Under the pieces are notes generated by a model, which saw nothing but the letters and a program-made list of their open reading frames with translations, did not search any database and had not been told where the DNA came from. 64,000 bases of DNA. It comes from JACQAP01 sp035548375 (lineage in GTDB: Bacteria > Pseudomonadota > Gammaproteobacteria > Burkholderiales > JACQAP01). The stretch spans positions 1-64,000 of the forward strand of contig DASZTG010000049.1 in assembly GCA_035548375.1 (NCBI GenBank), in the 5' to 3' direction. Shown here piece after piece: positions 55,117 through 63,862 of this stretch. A program made the position numbers and the translations under genes. Within the stretch, counting starts at the first letter, position 1. Each line of letters begins with the position of its first letter.

Positions 55117-56409
55117 ATGACCGATACCACCATCACCAAAGTCCACGGCCGCCGCGTTTGGGATTCGCGCGGCCGCCCCACCGTCGAAGTGGAAGTGCAC
55201 GTGGCCGGCGGCGCAGTCGGCCGCGCCATTGCACCTGCGGGTGCCTCGCGCGGCTCGAACGAAGCCGTCGACCTGCGCGACGGCGGCAAGCCGTTCGGCG
55301 GGATGGGCGTGGCCAAGGCGGTGGCGAACGTGAACCACGAGATTTCGCGGCTGCTGCAGGGTCGCAACGCCTTGCGGCAGGCCGAAATCGACGATGCGCT
55401 GATCGAAGCCGACGGCACGCCGAGCAAGTCGCGCCTGGGCGGCAACGCGATGATCGCGACGTCGATGGCCGTCCTGCATGCCGTGGCGGGTGCGCACCGC
55501 ATGCCGCTGTACGCCTATCTCGCACAGGGGCACAGCGTGCGCATGCCGATGCCGGAGATCCAGGTCTTCGGCGGCGGCGCGCATGCAGGCCGGCGCGTCG
55601 ACATTCAGGACTTCATGATCATGGCGCTGGGCGCGCACAGCTTCAGCGAAGCCACTGCGATGACCGCCGAGGTTTATCGCGCCGCGGGCGAACTCATGCA
55701 GGAAGCGGGCAAGCTGCAGGGCGTAGCCGACGAGGGCGGATTCTGGCCTGCGTTCGATTCGAACGAGGACGCGCTGACGATGCTGGTGCGCGCGATCGAG
55801 CGCGCCGGCTATCGCGCCGGCGAGGACATCGGCATTTCGCTGGACATCGCCGCTTCGGAATTCGGCGCCAAGGGGCGTTATCGCCTCGGGCTGGACAAGC
55901 GCGAGCTCGACAGCGACGGCCTGTGCGAAATGCTGCTCGGCTGGCTCAAGCGCTATCCGATCGTGTCGGTCGAGGATCCGCTTGCCGAAGACGACGCCGA
56001 GGGAATGAAGAAATTCACCGACGCAGCCGGCAACGACGTGCAGATCATCGGCGACGATTTCCTGGTGACCAGCGCGAACCGGGTCAGGGACGCCGCGGCC
56101 TTGGGGGCGTGCAATGCCGTGCTCATCAAGCCGAACCAGGCCGGCACGATCACCGAGACAAAAGCCGCGCTCGACGCGGGCAAGGCGGCGGGATGGGGCA
56201 CGATCGTCTCGGCCCGCTCGGGCGAAACCGAAGACGTCACCATCGTCCACCTTGCCGCGGGATGGGACGCCGGCCAGCTCAAGGTCGGCTCGTTCGCGCG
56301 GTCGGAGCGCATGGCCAAGTGGAACGAGGCGCTACGCATCGAGGAACGCCTCGGCAATTTGACCGGCTTCGCCGGCCGCGGCGTTCTGCGCACGCATCGA
56401 GCGCCGTGA
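55117..56409 (+). CDS. Divergent enolase-family protein
   Basis: A 430-aa member of the enolase family of full length. Conserved: GASRGSNEA loop, HAGRRVDIQDFMI, ADEGGF (Glu206), three metal-site residues in SLDIAASEF, SVEDPLAEDD and IIGDDF, Lys338 in LIKPNQAGTITE and LKVGSFARSER. Two changes stand out: the usual QEFMI Glu is Asp165 and the usual SHRSGE His is Ala366. These alter residues that touch substrate in true enolases, so it may act on a related 2-phospho acid or be a weak enolase. AGGA precedes the ATG. Confidence 0.85.
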   Translation: MTDTTITKVHGRRVWDSRGRPTVEVEVHVAGGAVGRAIAPAGASRGSNEAVDLRDGGKPFGGMGVAKAVANVNHEISRLLQGRNALRQAEIDDALIEADGTPSKSRLGGNAMIATSMAVLHAVAGAHRMPLYAYLAQGHSVRMPMPEIQVFGGGAHAGRRVDIQDFMIMALGAHSFSEATAMTAEVYRAAGELMQEAGKLQGVADEGGFWPAFDSNEDALTMLVRAIERAGYRAGEDIGISLDIAASEFGAKGRYRLGLDKRELDSDGLCEMLLGWLKRYPIVSVEDPLAEDDAEGMKKFTDAAGNDVQIIGDDFLVTSANRVRDAAALGACNAVLIKPNQAGTITETKAALDAGKAAGWGTIVSARSGETEDVTIVHLAAGWDAGQLKVGSFARSERMAKWNEALRIEERLGNLTGFAGRGVLRTHRAP

Positions 56410-56476
56410 CGAAGGCGACCAACGCCCGCCAAAGCCCTTGGCAAGGGCCGCGCAATCCCGCGGCATCCGACATCGC

Positions 56477-57394
56477 ATGAACACCGCGGAGGCCCGACTG
56501 CACCATCGCCGTACGCTGCGCGGGATAGCGTTGCTGATGGCGGCCGTGTTCATGTTCTCGTCCATGGATACGCTGGCGAAGTTCATGCTGCGGTCCTATC
56601 CGATGTCCGCGCTGATGTGGGCGCGCTACATGGTGCACGTGGGGGTCATGCTCGCGCTGCTCGGTCCGCGCATGGGGGTGGGCAAGCTCTTCCACACGGT
56701 GCATCCATGGATGCAGGTCCTGCGCGGCGTCCTGCTGGTGGGGAGCACGACCTTCTTCTACTTCGCGCTGCGCTATCTGCCGCTCGCGGAGGCCGCCGCC
56801 ATCACGTTCGTCGGCCCGATCCTGACCGCCCTGCTTTCCGGGCCCATGCTGGGCGACAAGGTTTCGCGCCGGCAGTGGATCGCGGTGATCATCGGCTTCT
56901 CCGGGGTGCTGATCATCATGCGGCCGGGCGGCGGCGTGCTGTCGCTGCCGGCGGTGTTCCCGCTGGCGACCGCCATCCTGTTCAGCGTCTACCAGATCGT
57001 GACCCGCAAGGTCGCGGGGCGCGACCATCCCTATACCTCGCTGTTCTATACGGCAATCGTCGGCGGCGCGATCACGAGCTTTGCCGTACCGTTCCACTGG
57101 ATCACGCCCTCCGCCATGCAGGCGGTGGGCGTGGTCTGCATCGGCTTGTTCGGCGGGCTCGGCCACCTGCTGCTGATCCGCTCCATGGAATACGCTTCGC
57201 CGTCCACGCTTGCGCCCTTCGTCTACACGCAGCTGGTCTGGACGACCACGCTGGCCTTCATCGTGTTCGGCGAGTTTCCCGAACCCATGACGCTGATCGG
57301 CATGTTCGTCGTCGTCGCCGCCGGCATGCTCGCCGTGAACTGGAAACACATGCGAAGATTGAGCGATGCCGACGACCAGACCGGCACCCACTGA
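56477..57394 (+). CDS. DMT-superfamily transporter (EamA domains)
   Basis: A 305-aa inner-membrane protein with ten helices in two EamA repeats (FMFSSMDTLAKFMLRSYP near residue 25; YLPLAEAAAITFVGPILTAL near 105). Such carriers export metabolites or amino acids. Substrate unknown. It starts 67 bp after the enolase-like gene and is followed by the thioesterase after 14 bp. Confidence 0.9.
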   Translation: MNTAEARLHHRRTLRGIALLMAAVFMFSSMDTLAKFMLRSYPMSALMWARYMVHVGVMLALLGPRMGVGKLFHTVHPWMQVLRGVLLVGSTTFFYFALRYLPLAEAAAITFVGPILTALLSGPMLGDKVSRRQWIAVIIGFSGVLIIMRPGGGVLSLPAVFPLATAILFSVYQIVTRKVAGRDHPYTSLFYTAIVGGAITSFAVPFHWITPSAMQAVGVVCIGLFGGLGHLLLIRSMEYASPSTLAPFVYTQLVWTTTLAFIVFGEFPEPMTLIGMFVVVAAGMLAVNWKHMRRLSDADDQTGTH

Positions 57395-57408
57395 CGACTG
57401 AGACCCAC

Positions 57409-57843
57409 ATGACGCGGCCGACACCCGACACACGCGACAGCTACCGCCACTTCCAGCGCATCGCCACCCGCTGGGCCGACAACGACGTCTATGGCCACGT
57501 CAACAATGTCGTGTACTACAGCTATTTCGATACCGTGGTGAACCAGTACCTGATCGAACAGCGGGCGCTCGACATCGAAAAAAGCACCGTGATCGGACTT
57601 GTCGTGGAAACGCAATGCCAGTACTTCTCGCCGATCACATTTCCCGACGCGGTGAACGCCGGCCTACGCGTCGCCAGGCTTGGCAACAGCAGCGTGCGCT
57701 ATGAGATCGGCCTGTTCCGCAACGACGAAATCATTGCGTCAGCGCAAGGGCATTTCATACACGTCTATGTGGATCGTGGCTCGCGACGGCCGGCTGCGCT
57801 GACCGGCGAGATGCGAGTGGCGCTGGAAAAGCTTCTGGCCTGA
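57409..57843 (+). CDS. Hotdog-fold acyl-CoA thioesterase (4HBT family)
   Basis: A 144-aa thioesterase. RWADNDVYGHVNNVVYYSYF (residues 21-40) is the 4-hydroxybenzoyl-CoA thioesterase/YbgC signature with its catalytic Asp; the rest is a single hotdog domain of normal length. It probably hydrolyses acyl-CoA esters. It is transcribed with the EamA transporter. Confidence 0.9.
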   Translation: MTRPTPDTRDSYRHFQRIATRWADNDVYGHVNNVVYYSYFDTVVNQYLIEQRALDIEKSTVIGLVVETQCQYFSPITFPDAVNAGLRVARLGNSSVRYEIGLFRNDEIIASAQGHFIHVYVDRGSRRPAALTGEMRVALEKLLA

Positions 57844-57850
57844 AAGGTCT

Positions 57851-58351
57851 TTATTCCAGGTCCTCGAACTCGTGGCCGTAGCGAACGGATGACACGCCTG
57901 CGAATGCGCGCGATTCCATCTCCATTGCCATGAACGACGCATCCGCTGCCGGCAATGGACACTTGAGGCCGAATCGCGCGGCCGGCGCGAAGCCGAACCT
58001 CGAGTAGTAGAGTGGGTCGCCGAGCACCAGCACGCGCGGCTGACCATCCTTGCGGCAACGTTCCAGGCCCGCGCTGACGAGCGCGCTGCCGATTCCCAGT
58101 CTCTGGAAGGCCGGAACCACGGCAAGCGGCGCAAGCGCGAGCGCCTCGCCGCCCGTGTCCGTGGCGATCTTCGAGAAGACGACATGGCCGAGTATGCGTT
58201 CTTTCTCTTCCGCCACCAGGGCCGACGCGATTTTCCCCGAAGCGCGCAGGCGCTCGACGAGACGCGACTCGGCTTCGCGTCCGAACGTCGCCAGCAGCAA
58301 TTCGCGAATGGTGTCGAAGTCCCGCGCATCTTCGGGACGGATCAGCGGCAT
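57851..58351 (-). CDS. GNAT N-acetyltransferase (YhbS-like)
   Basis: A 166-aa acetyltransferase. The acetyl-CoA binding loop is PAFQRLGIGSALV near residue 80 after LAPLAVVP, and GDPLYYSRFGFAPA near 112 is typical of YhbS-like GNATs. Acceptor unknown. It converges on the thioesterase gene with a 7-bp gap. Confidence 0.88.
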   Translation of the reverse strand: MPLIRPEDARDFDTIRELLLATFGREAESRLVERLRASGKIASALVAEEKERILGHVVFSKIATDTGGEALALAPLAVVPAFQRLGIGSALVSAGLERCRKDGQPRVLVLGDPLYYSRFGFAPAARFGLKCPLPAADASFMAMEMESRAFAGVSSVRYGHEFEDLE

Positions 58352-58416
58352 CGAAAGCGGCTCCGGGCGGTCAAGATGGCAGGCGCATCGCGACGCGTCG
58401 ACGAAGCGCGAACCTG

Positions 58417-59175
58417 CTAGTTTCCAGGGCCGCCGCCGTTCACGAACAGGATCTGCCCGGTGATATAGCTGGCCGCGTCGGACACCAAAAAAGCAACGGC
58501 ATCGGCAATCTCGCGCGGCTCGCCCTTGCGTCCCATGGGCACCGAGTTAATGAAAGCCTCGGCGCGCTCCGCTCCGATCTTTACCATGGTCTCTTCCAGC
58601 ATGTCGGTGCGAATCGGCCCGGGTGCGATCGCGTTGACCCGGATGCCGTTGCGACCCTCCTCCTTCGACAGGATGCGGGTCATCGCCTCGACGCCGACCT
58701 TGGAGACCGTGTAGACGCAATTCTGGGCGGGCATGCGACTGGTGATATTCGAGGAGAGGTTGATGATGCTGCCGCTCTTGCGCGCGCGCATGTGCGGCAG
58801 CACCGCCTGGATCATGTGGAAGGGGCCATACAGGTTGACCTTGATCACGCGATCCCACTCGTCGGGCGAGGTGTCGGCGATCGCGACGCCAGGCAAATGC
58901 GTACCGGCGTTGTTGACGAGCACGTCGATGCGTCCGAACGCATCCAGCGCGAACTGCACCGCCTGCTTCGCCGCTTCCGGCGCTGAAACGTCCGCCTTCA
59001 GGCTTTTGGCCTGGCCGCGGGCGGCCATGACGGACGCTTCGAGAGCCGCGGCATCGGCGGCGCGACTCGCGTAGGTGAATGCGATGCGGTATCCCCGCGC
59101 GGCAAGCAGTTCGACGATCGCTCGACCGATTCCGCGGGAGCCGCCAGTGACGAGCGCGACCGGCGAGGCATCCAT
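58417..59175 (-). CDS. Short-chain dehydrogenase/reductase (FabG-like)
   Basis: A 252-aa classical SDR. TGGSRGIG (residues 10-17) binds NAD(P), NNAGTH follows, and the catalytic Ser, Tyr and Lys are in LSSNITSRM and YTVSK. The C-terminus PGPIRTDMLEETM and ITGQILFVNGGG are normal. It could reduce 3-ketoacyl or other carbonyl groups. The aldo/keto reductase gene ends 8 bp upstream, so they share an operon. Confidence 0.9.
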   Translation of the reverse strand: MDASPVALVTGGSRGIGRAIVELLAARGYRIAFTYASRAADAAALEASVMAARGQAKSLKADVSAPEAAKQAVQFALDAFGRIDVLVNNAGTHLPGVAIADTSPDEWDRVIKVNLYGPFHMIQAVLPHMRARKSGSIINLSSNITSRMPAQNCVYTVSKVGVEAMTRILSKEEGRNGIRVNAIAPGPIRTDMLEETMVKIGAERAEAFINSVPMGRKGEPREIADAVAFLVSDAASYITGQILFVNGGGPGN

Positions 59176-59183
59176 GGGCCGCC

Positions 59184-60194
59184 TCAGCTCACGACCGGCA
59201 TGCGTCCGGTCAGCGGGTATTGCGGATCGTTGTAGCCGGGCGTGGAAGGATGCCCGACGGATACCAGCGAATTCACCAGGGCTTCGCCCTTGGCATCGAA
59301 CTTGTACTCCATTGCCGCGAGGTAGTCCTGCCATTGCTCGAGCGTCCGCGGGCCGGCGATGACGCTCGTGACGGCGGCATTGTTGAGCACCCAGTTGATC
59401 GCGAAGTGCCCTGCGTTCGCGCCTTTCTTTTCCGCGAACGCGCGGATCTTCTGCGCGATGGCAAGCGACTCCTTGCGGAATTCTGTTTCCATCATGCGCT
59501 TGTCGGCGCGTCCGGCGCGCGTCCCCTCGGGCGGTGCTTCGTTCGGCTTGTATTTGCCCGTCAGCACGCCGCGGGCCAGCGGGCTGTAGGGCACCACGCC
59601 GATGCCGTAGTGACGGCAGGCCGGCAGGATTTCGACTTCGGGCTGCCGGTTCATGGCGTTGTAGTAAGGCTGGCACACGATCGGCATCGGAACATTCATC
59701 TCGCGGCACAGGCTCACGAACTCGGCGATGCGCCACGCATGGAAATTCGAGAGGCCGATATAGCGAATCTTGCCGGCGCGAACCAGGTCCCCGAGCGCGC
59801 CCACCGTTTCCGCGAGATTGGCGCCGTCAAAGTCGCGATGCAGGTAATAGACGTCGATGTAATCGGTTGCAAGGCGCTGCAGGCTGAGCTCGACGGCCTG
59901 CATGATCCACTTGCGGCCCAGGCCGGAACGGTTCGGCTCGGCGCCGGACGCGTTGCCGACCTTGGTCGCGAGTACCCAGTGGTCGCGATTGGCCGCGATG
60001 AGCCGGCCGGTAATCCGCTCCGATTCCCCCTTCACGTAGACATCCGCGGTGTCGATGAAGTTGACGCCGGCTTCGAGCGCGGAGGCGACGATCCTCGCGG
60101 CTTCCTTCTCGTCGGTGCGATCGCCGAACATCATGGTACCGAGGCAAAGGCGCGAAACTTTCACGCCGCTGTTGCCGAGCCTGCGATATTCCAT
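59184..60194 (-). CDS. Aldo/keto reductase
   Basis: A 336-aa NADPH-dependent reductase with a (beta/alpha)8 barrel. The start MEYRRLGNSGVKVSRLCLG, the catalytic Asp/Tyr in FIDTADVYVKGESE, Lys in LATKVG and His in YYLHRDFD are all present. GGAGG precedes the ATG at 60194, chosen over the longer frame to 60245. Substrate unknown. It is the first gene of the pair with the SDR. Confidence 0.9.
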   Translation of the reverse strand: MEYRRLGNSGVKVSRLCLGTMMFGDRTDEKEAARIVASALEAGVNFIDTADVYVKGESERITGRLIAANRDHWVLATKVGNASGAEPNRSGLGRKWIMQAVELSLQRLATDYIDVYYLHRDFDGANLAETVGALGDLVRAGKIRYIGLSNFHAWRIAEFVSLCREMNVPMPIVCQPYYNAMNRQPEVEILPACRHYGIGVVPYSPLARGVLTGKYKPNEAPPEGTRAGRADKRMMETEFRKESLAIAQKIRAFAEKKGANAGHFAINWVLNNAAVTSVIAGPRTLEQWQDYLAAMEYKFDAKGEALVNSLVSVGHPSTPGYNDPQYPLTGRMPVVS

Positions 60195-60318
60195 GAATTC
60201 CTCCGCGCAATCGTTGTCGGGAAAGAGCGGCGAATCATGCCGCAAGCGCTATCGCCGCGCAATCCGGCAAGCGCGTTGTGCAAGAATGCGCACATCGATT
60301 TCAAGAGACGGTCCCGAC

Positions 60319-61326
60319 ATGTCCATCCCCTCCCAGATGCGAGCAATCGAAATATCCATTCCGGGCACGCCTGAAGTATTGCGCGTGGCAAAACGCCCCG
60401 TGCCGGTACCGGCGCCGGGAGAAGTGCTGATCGAAATCGCTGCGGCGGGCGTCAATCGTCCGGACGTCCTGCAACGCAAGGGCGGCTATCCGCCGCCGAA
60501 GGGCGCCTCGGATATTCCCGGCCTGGAAGTCGCGGGCAGCGTGGTGGCGCTCGGACCGGAGGTGTCGGATTGGAAAATCGGCGACAAGGTTTGCGCGCTC
60601 GTGACCGGCGGCGGCTACGCCGAATACGTCGCGGCGCCCGCCGCCCAATGCCTGCCGATCCCGCGTGGCATCACCGTGGAAGACGCGGCGGGCCTGCCCG
60701 AGACTTTTTTCACCGTGTGGGTCAACGTATTCGAACGCGGCGGCCTCAAGGGCGAGGAGACGCTGCTGGTGCAGGGTGGATCCAGCGGCATCGGCGTGAC
60801 CGCGATCCAGATGGCGAGTGCCTTCGGACACCGGGTTTTCGTCACCGCCGGATCGGCGCAGAAGTGCGAAGCCTGCGAGAAGCTCGGCGCCACGCGCGCG
60901 ATCAACTATCGCACCGAGGATTTCGTGGACGTCGTCAAGCAGGAGACCGGCGGTCGCGGCGTGGACGTCATCCTCGACATGGTCGGCGGCGACTACGTGC
61001 CGCGCGAATTGAACTGCCTTGCCGACGACGGCCGGCTATCGCTGATCGCTTTCCTGGGCGGCACCAAGGCCACGCTGGACATGGGCGACATCCTGCGCCG
61101 CCGGCTGAGCATCACGGGCTCCGCGCTGCGCGCGCGCCCGGTGGCCTTCAAGGCCCGCATCGCCAACGCACTTCGCGAGAAGGTTTGGCCGCTGATCGAT
61201 GCGGGGAAAATTCGTCCGGTGATCTACCGGACATTCGAACTTGCCGAAGCCCCGGCGGCCCACGCGCTGATGGAATCGAGCGAGCACGTCGGCAAGATCA
61301 TGCTGAACGTGCGCAAGACCCGCTAG
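60319..61326 (+). CDS. NAD(P)H quinone oxidoreductase (zinc-free MDR, PIG3 type)
   Basis: A 335-aa medium-chain reductase. GVNRPDVLQRKGGYPPPKGA near residue 45 and VQGGSSGIGVTAIQMASAFG near 155 are marks of the PIG3/TP53I3 quinone oxidoreductase group, which lacks zinc. It would reduce quinones using NADPH. The stop overlaps the stop of the convergent HD-domain gene by 4 bp. Confidence 0.9.
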   Translation: MSIPSQMRAIEISIPGTPEVLRVAKRPVPVPAPGEVLIEIAAAGVNRPDVLQRKGGYPPPKGASDIPGLEVAGSVVALGPEVSDWKIGDKVCALVTGGGYAEYVAAPAAQCLPIPRGITVEDAAGLPETFFTVWVNVFERGGLKGEETLLVQGGSSGIGVTAIQMASAFGHRVFVTAGSAQKCEACEKLGATRAINYRTEDFVDVVKQETGGRGVDVILDMVGGDYVPRELNCLADDGRLSLIAFLGGTKATLDMGDILRRRLSITGSALRARPVAFKARIANALREKVWPLIDAGKIRPVIYRTFELAEAPAAHALMESSEHVGKIMLNVRKTR

Positions 61327-62264
61327 TAGATCCGCAAACCCTCTTCTTCGGGCTTGGGGGGCTCGCGACGCAACAGCGAAAGGTCGCGCTGTTCCGCGAT
61401 CGCGGAAGCGTACTGGATGTTCTTGTCGATCTCGTCGAAATACAGGTTCTGGCCGCCGAAATGCTTGTCGGCATAGCCGTGCGCCTTGCCCAGCTGATCG
61501 TTCAGTCGGGCGGTCGCGGTCTTGTAGAAGGTCGGCGTCCTGACCATCAGGTCTTCGACCGACCGGAACATGACGCTCGACCTGCGATCGGCGTCATCGC
61601 GCGCAGCCAGGCCGCCTTCCACGAATTCCGGATAGAGCCGATCGCGACATTTTTCAAGGTAACAGCGGTCCGCCATTTGCGCGATGATGTCCGCCGTGCC
61701 CAGCATGTTGCCGATCAGGCGGAAAGAAAGGTTCGGCACGTCGATCTTGTCGATCGGCTTCTCGTAGCCGGTGAAATGGATGATGTGCGAGGCGATCGGC
61801 GCAAGCTCGGCCATGCCGATGCGATTCATGTATTCCTCGAGGAACCTCGCACCGCGCGTGACGTGCTTCAGCGTGTATTCCGCGCCGTTCTTGTGGCGCG
61901 TATCGTTGACCTTGCGCAGGTAACCGATGTCGTGGAACAACGCCGTCACGATGCCGAAACGGAACAGGCGCGCGCCGATCTCGCCGCTGCGATCCCGGGT
62001 ACGCTCGTAGCCGTCCATCAATCTTGCCATCGCCAAGGTGACATCCAGCGAATGCTGGAGGTTGTGATAACTCGTGTCGCAGGCGTGATAACCGGGATAC
62101 TCTCCGGATTGCAGGCGCGTGAGGTCGCGAAAGCAGCGATTCAGGACGTGCGTGGAGGCATTCGGGTAAAGCTCGAGGAAAATGCGATTGACTTCGCCAT
62201 TGACCGATGCCGGGTCGGTGGTATTGACCCGGTCGGTAACGTCGTAGTCATTGCGACGCGGCAT
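61323..62264 (-). CDS. HD-domain phosphohydrolase-like protein (paralogue 2)
   Basis: A 313-aa paralogue of the protein at 36060, aligned without large gaps over nearly its full length. Metal-site residues are in YHNLQH and LFHDIGY (H111-D112); MLGTADIIAQMADRCYLEKC is identical in both. It has a short extra C-terminal tail (EPPKPEEEGLRIY). The 244-bp gap upstream (62265-62508) holds a divergent promoter region with nothing else recognised. Confidence 0.78.
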   Translation of the reverse strand: MPRRNDYDVTDRVNTTDPASVNGEVNRIFLELYPNASTHVLNRCFRDLTRLQSGEYPGYHACDTSYHNLQHSLDVTLAMARLMDGYERTRDRSGEIGARLFRFGIVTALFHDIGYLRKVNDTRHKNGAEYTLKHVTRGARFLEEYMNRIGMAELAPIASHIIHFTGYEKPIDKIDVPNLSFRLIGNMLGTADIIAQMADRCYLEKCRDRLYPEFVEGGLAARDDADRRSSVMFRSVEDLMVRTPTFYKTATARLNDQLGKAHGYADKHFGGQNLYFDEIDKNIQYASAIAEQRDLSLLRREPPKPEEEGLRIY

Positions 62265-62508
62265 GACTTGTATTCCCTGGACCTGATTGCGTGTGCAAAT
62301 ACTGCGTATGGCTGTTTTATTACTACTTGGCTTTTGTGGCCGCCAAAATTTTCGCCATGGTGCGCTTCGACAGCCAAATTCACAAGGTAATTCTGTAGCT
62401 TGGATAACATTTCGGCAATTCGATCCAGCCGATTTTCGCGACGCTCGGTAAGCGCCTGCTATCCCTGATTGGTCGATAAAAGCTAACGATCCAGTCCGTC
62501 CAAAATTT

Positions 62509-62907
62509 ATGACTCGTTTCCGTCACACACCAGCTCACGGCCTCTGGGAAATCCTGCTCGCCGCTGCTGCGACACTGATTTTGATCGCAATTTCGAGCGA
62601 TTTGAACGCTCGTTCGACGAAGTTCATATCTAATTCGACGATTAACGCGGCGGAGTTACCGGTTGAAGCCCGCGAAACCCTGGCATTGATTCACAAAGGC
62701 GGCCCCTTTCCCTTCAAGCGCGATGGCTCGGTGTTCGCCAATCGGGAGGGACGGCTGCCTTTCGCCCCCAGGAACGCTTATCTCGAATACACCGTCCCGA
62801 CGCCCGGCGGCCGCACGCGCGGTGCCAGGCGAATCATCGCGCGAGATGGCGTGAAGTTCTGGTACACCCCCGATCATTACCGCACGTTCAGGCGCATCCT
62901 CGAATGA
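62509..62907 (+). CDS. Guanyl-specific ribonuclease (barnase / RNase Sa family), membrane-exported
   Basis: A 132-aa RNase with an N-terminal hydrophobic signal or anchor (ILLAAAATLILIAI). The catalytic domain follows from residue 50: LPVEARETLALIHKGGPFP, then EYTVPTPG (general base Glu93), RGARRI (phosphate-binding Arg) and PDHYRTFRRI (general acid His123), all as in RNase Sa/barnase. It is followed with 4-bp overlap by a barstar gene. It should be secreted and may act on foreign RNA or as a toxin. Confidence 0.9.
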   Translation: MTRFRHTPAHGLWEILLAAAATLILIAISSDLNARSTKFISNSTINAAELPVEARETLALIHKGGPFPFKRDGSVFANREGRLPFAPRNAYLEYTVPTPGGRTRGARRIIARDGVKFWYTPDHYRTFRRILE

Positions 62908-63356
62908 CGGAAGCCAATAGCCCCATTCGTCGGCAGCGCGTCGAAGGCGTTTTCCGCAGTTCGACCCCAGTAGCTGCCAAACTAAACAAAGCCGGCGAGT
63001 TGGCGAATTTTATCGTCAAGTTGAATGCCGTTCGAGACAAGACAGCGTTTCTCAACGCGATTGCCAAGGCCATGGCATTTCCGGAATATTTCGGGCACAA
63101 CTGGGATGGGTTATACGACTGCCTGCTGGATAAAGATCCCGGCCCTGGCGGAGCGGGAATCGTCTTCGAGCAAGCCTCGGGATTTGCGCGGGCGGAGCCC
63201 GATGAGTTCGCGGCCGCCGTCGATACGCTGACGGACGCCGCGGATTACTGGAAGGACGAAGGCAAAATACTGCTGGCCGTATTCGAACTGGACGCTCCGG
63301 CGCTTGCGCCGGAGCTTGCCGAATTTCAGCTGTCCAGCGAGGCCGCTGGGCGCTGA
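62904..63356 (+). CDS. Barstar-family RNase inhibitor
   Basis: A 150-aa cytosolic protein. The barstar core is residues about 50-145, with YFGHNWDGLYDCLLDKD as the inhibitor's signature helix and loop, and the acidic contact residues. The N-terminal 40 residues are extra. The ATG overlaps the RNase stop (ATGA), so toxin and inhibitor are made together. Its 3' end overlaps the convergent rppH gene by about 30 bp. Confidence 0.9.
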   Translation: MTEANSPIRRQRVEGVFRSSTPVAAKLNKAGELANFIVKLNAVRDKTAFLNAIAKAMAFPEYFGHNWDGLYDCLLDKDPGPGGAGIVFEQASGFARAEPDEFAAAVDTLTDAADYWKDEGKILLAVFELDAPALAPELAEFQLSSEAAGR

Positions 63357-63862
63357 GCGCGAGGATCGTAGCCCTGGCGAGAGCGCGCAGCCATGTTCAG
63401 GAAGCGCACAAGTTCCTGCAGCGCGCGCTGGTACACATCCCGCTTGAACTCGATCACGCTGTCGAGCGGAACCCAGTAGTCGTGCCAGCGCCAGGCATCG
63501 AATTCCGGGTGCTCGGACTGGCGCAGGCACACATCGCAATCCCGCCCCACCAATCGCAGCAGGAACCAGATCTGCTTCTGTCCGCGGTACTGGCTTCGCG
63601 TGTCACGCCTGACCCAGTTTTGCGGCACGTCGTAACGCAACCACTCGCGCGTGCGCCCCAGGATCTTCACATGGCAAGGATCGAGGCCGACCTCTTCCTT
63701 CAGCTCGCGGTACATCGCCTGCTCGGGCGTTTCGCCGGTCTTGATCCCGCCCTGCGGGAACTGCCAGGCGTGCTCCTTTATCCGCTTGCCCCAGAAGACC
63801 TCGTTCCTCACATTGCAAAGAATGATTCCTACGTTCGGGCGATAGCCATCACGATCGATCAT
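63326..63862 (-). CDS. rppH: RNA 5'-pyrophosphohydrolase
   Basis: A 178-aa Nudix hydrolase that removes pyrophosphate from mRNA 5' ends and starts decay. The N-terminus MIDRDGYRPNVGIILCN and the Nudix box GGIKTGETPEQAMYRELKEE followed by VGL are diagnostic of RppH. The ATG at 63862 is standard for the family; the longer frame from 63904 is unlikely. The last 10 codons overlap barstar on the other strand. Positions 63863-64000 show no gene. Confidence 0.93.
   Translation of the reverse strand: MIDRDGYRPNVGIILCNVRNEVFWGKRIKEHAWQFPQGGIKTGETPEQAMYRELKEEVGLDPCHVKILGRTREWLRYDVPQNWVRRDTRSQYRGQKQIWFLLRLVGRDCDVCLRQSEHPEFDAWRWHDYWVPLDSVIEFKRDVYQRALQELVRFLNMAARSRQGYDPRAQRPAASLDS

Noticed and set aside
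62141..62410. 89-aa minus-strand frame upstream of the HD-domain gene
   Set aside because: Overlaps the start of the conserved HD protein in another frame and has no homology pattern or ribosome site.
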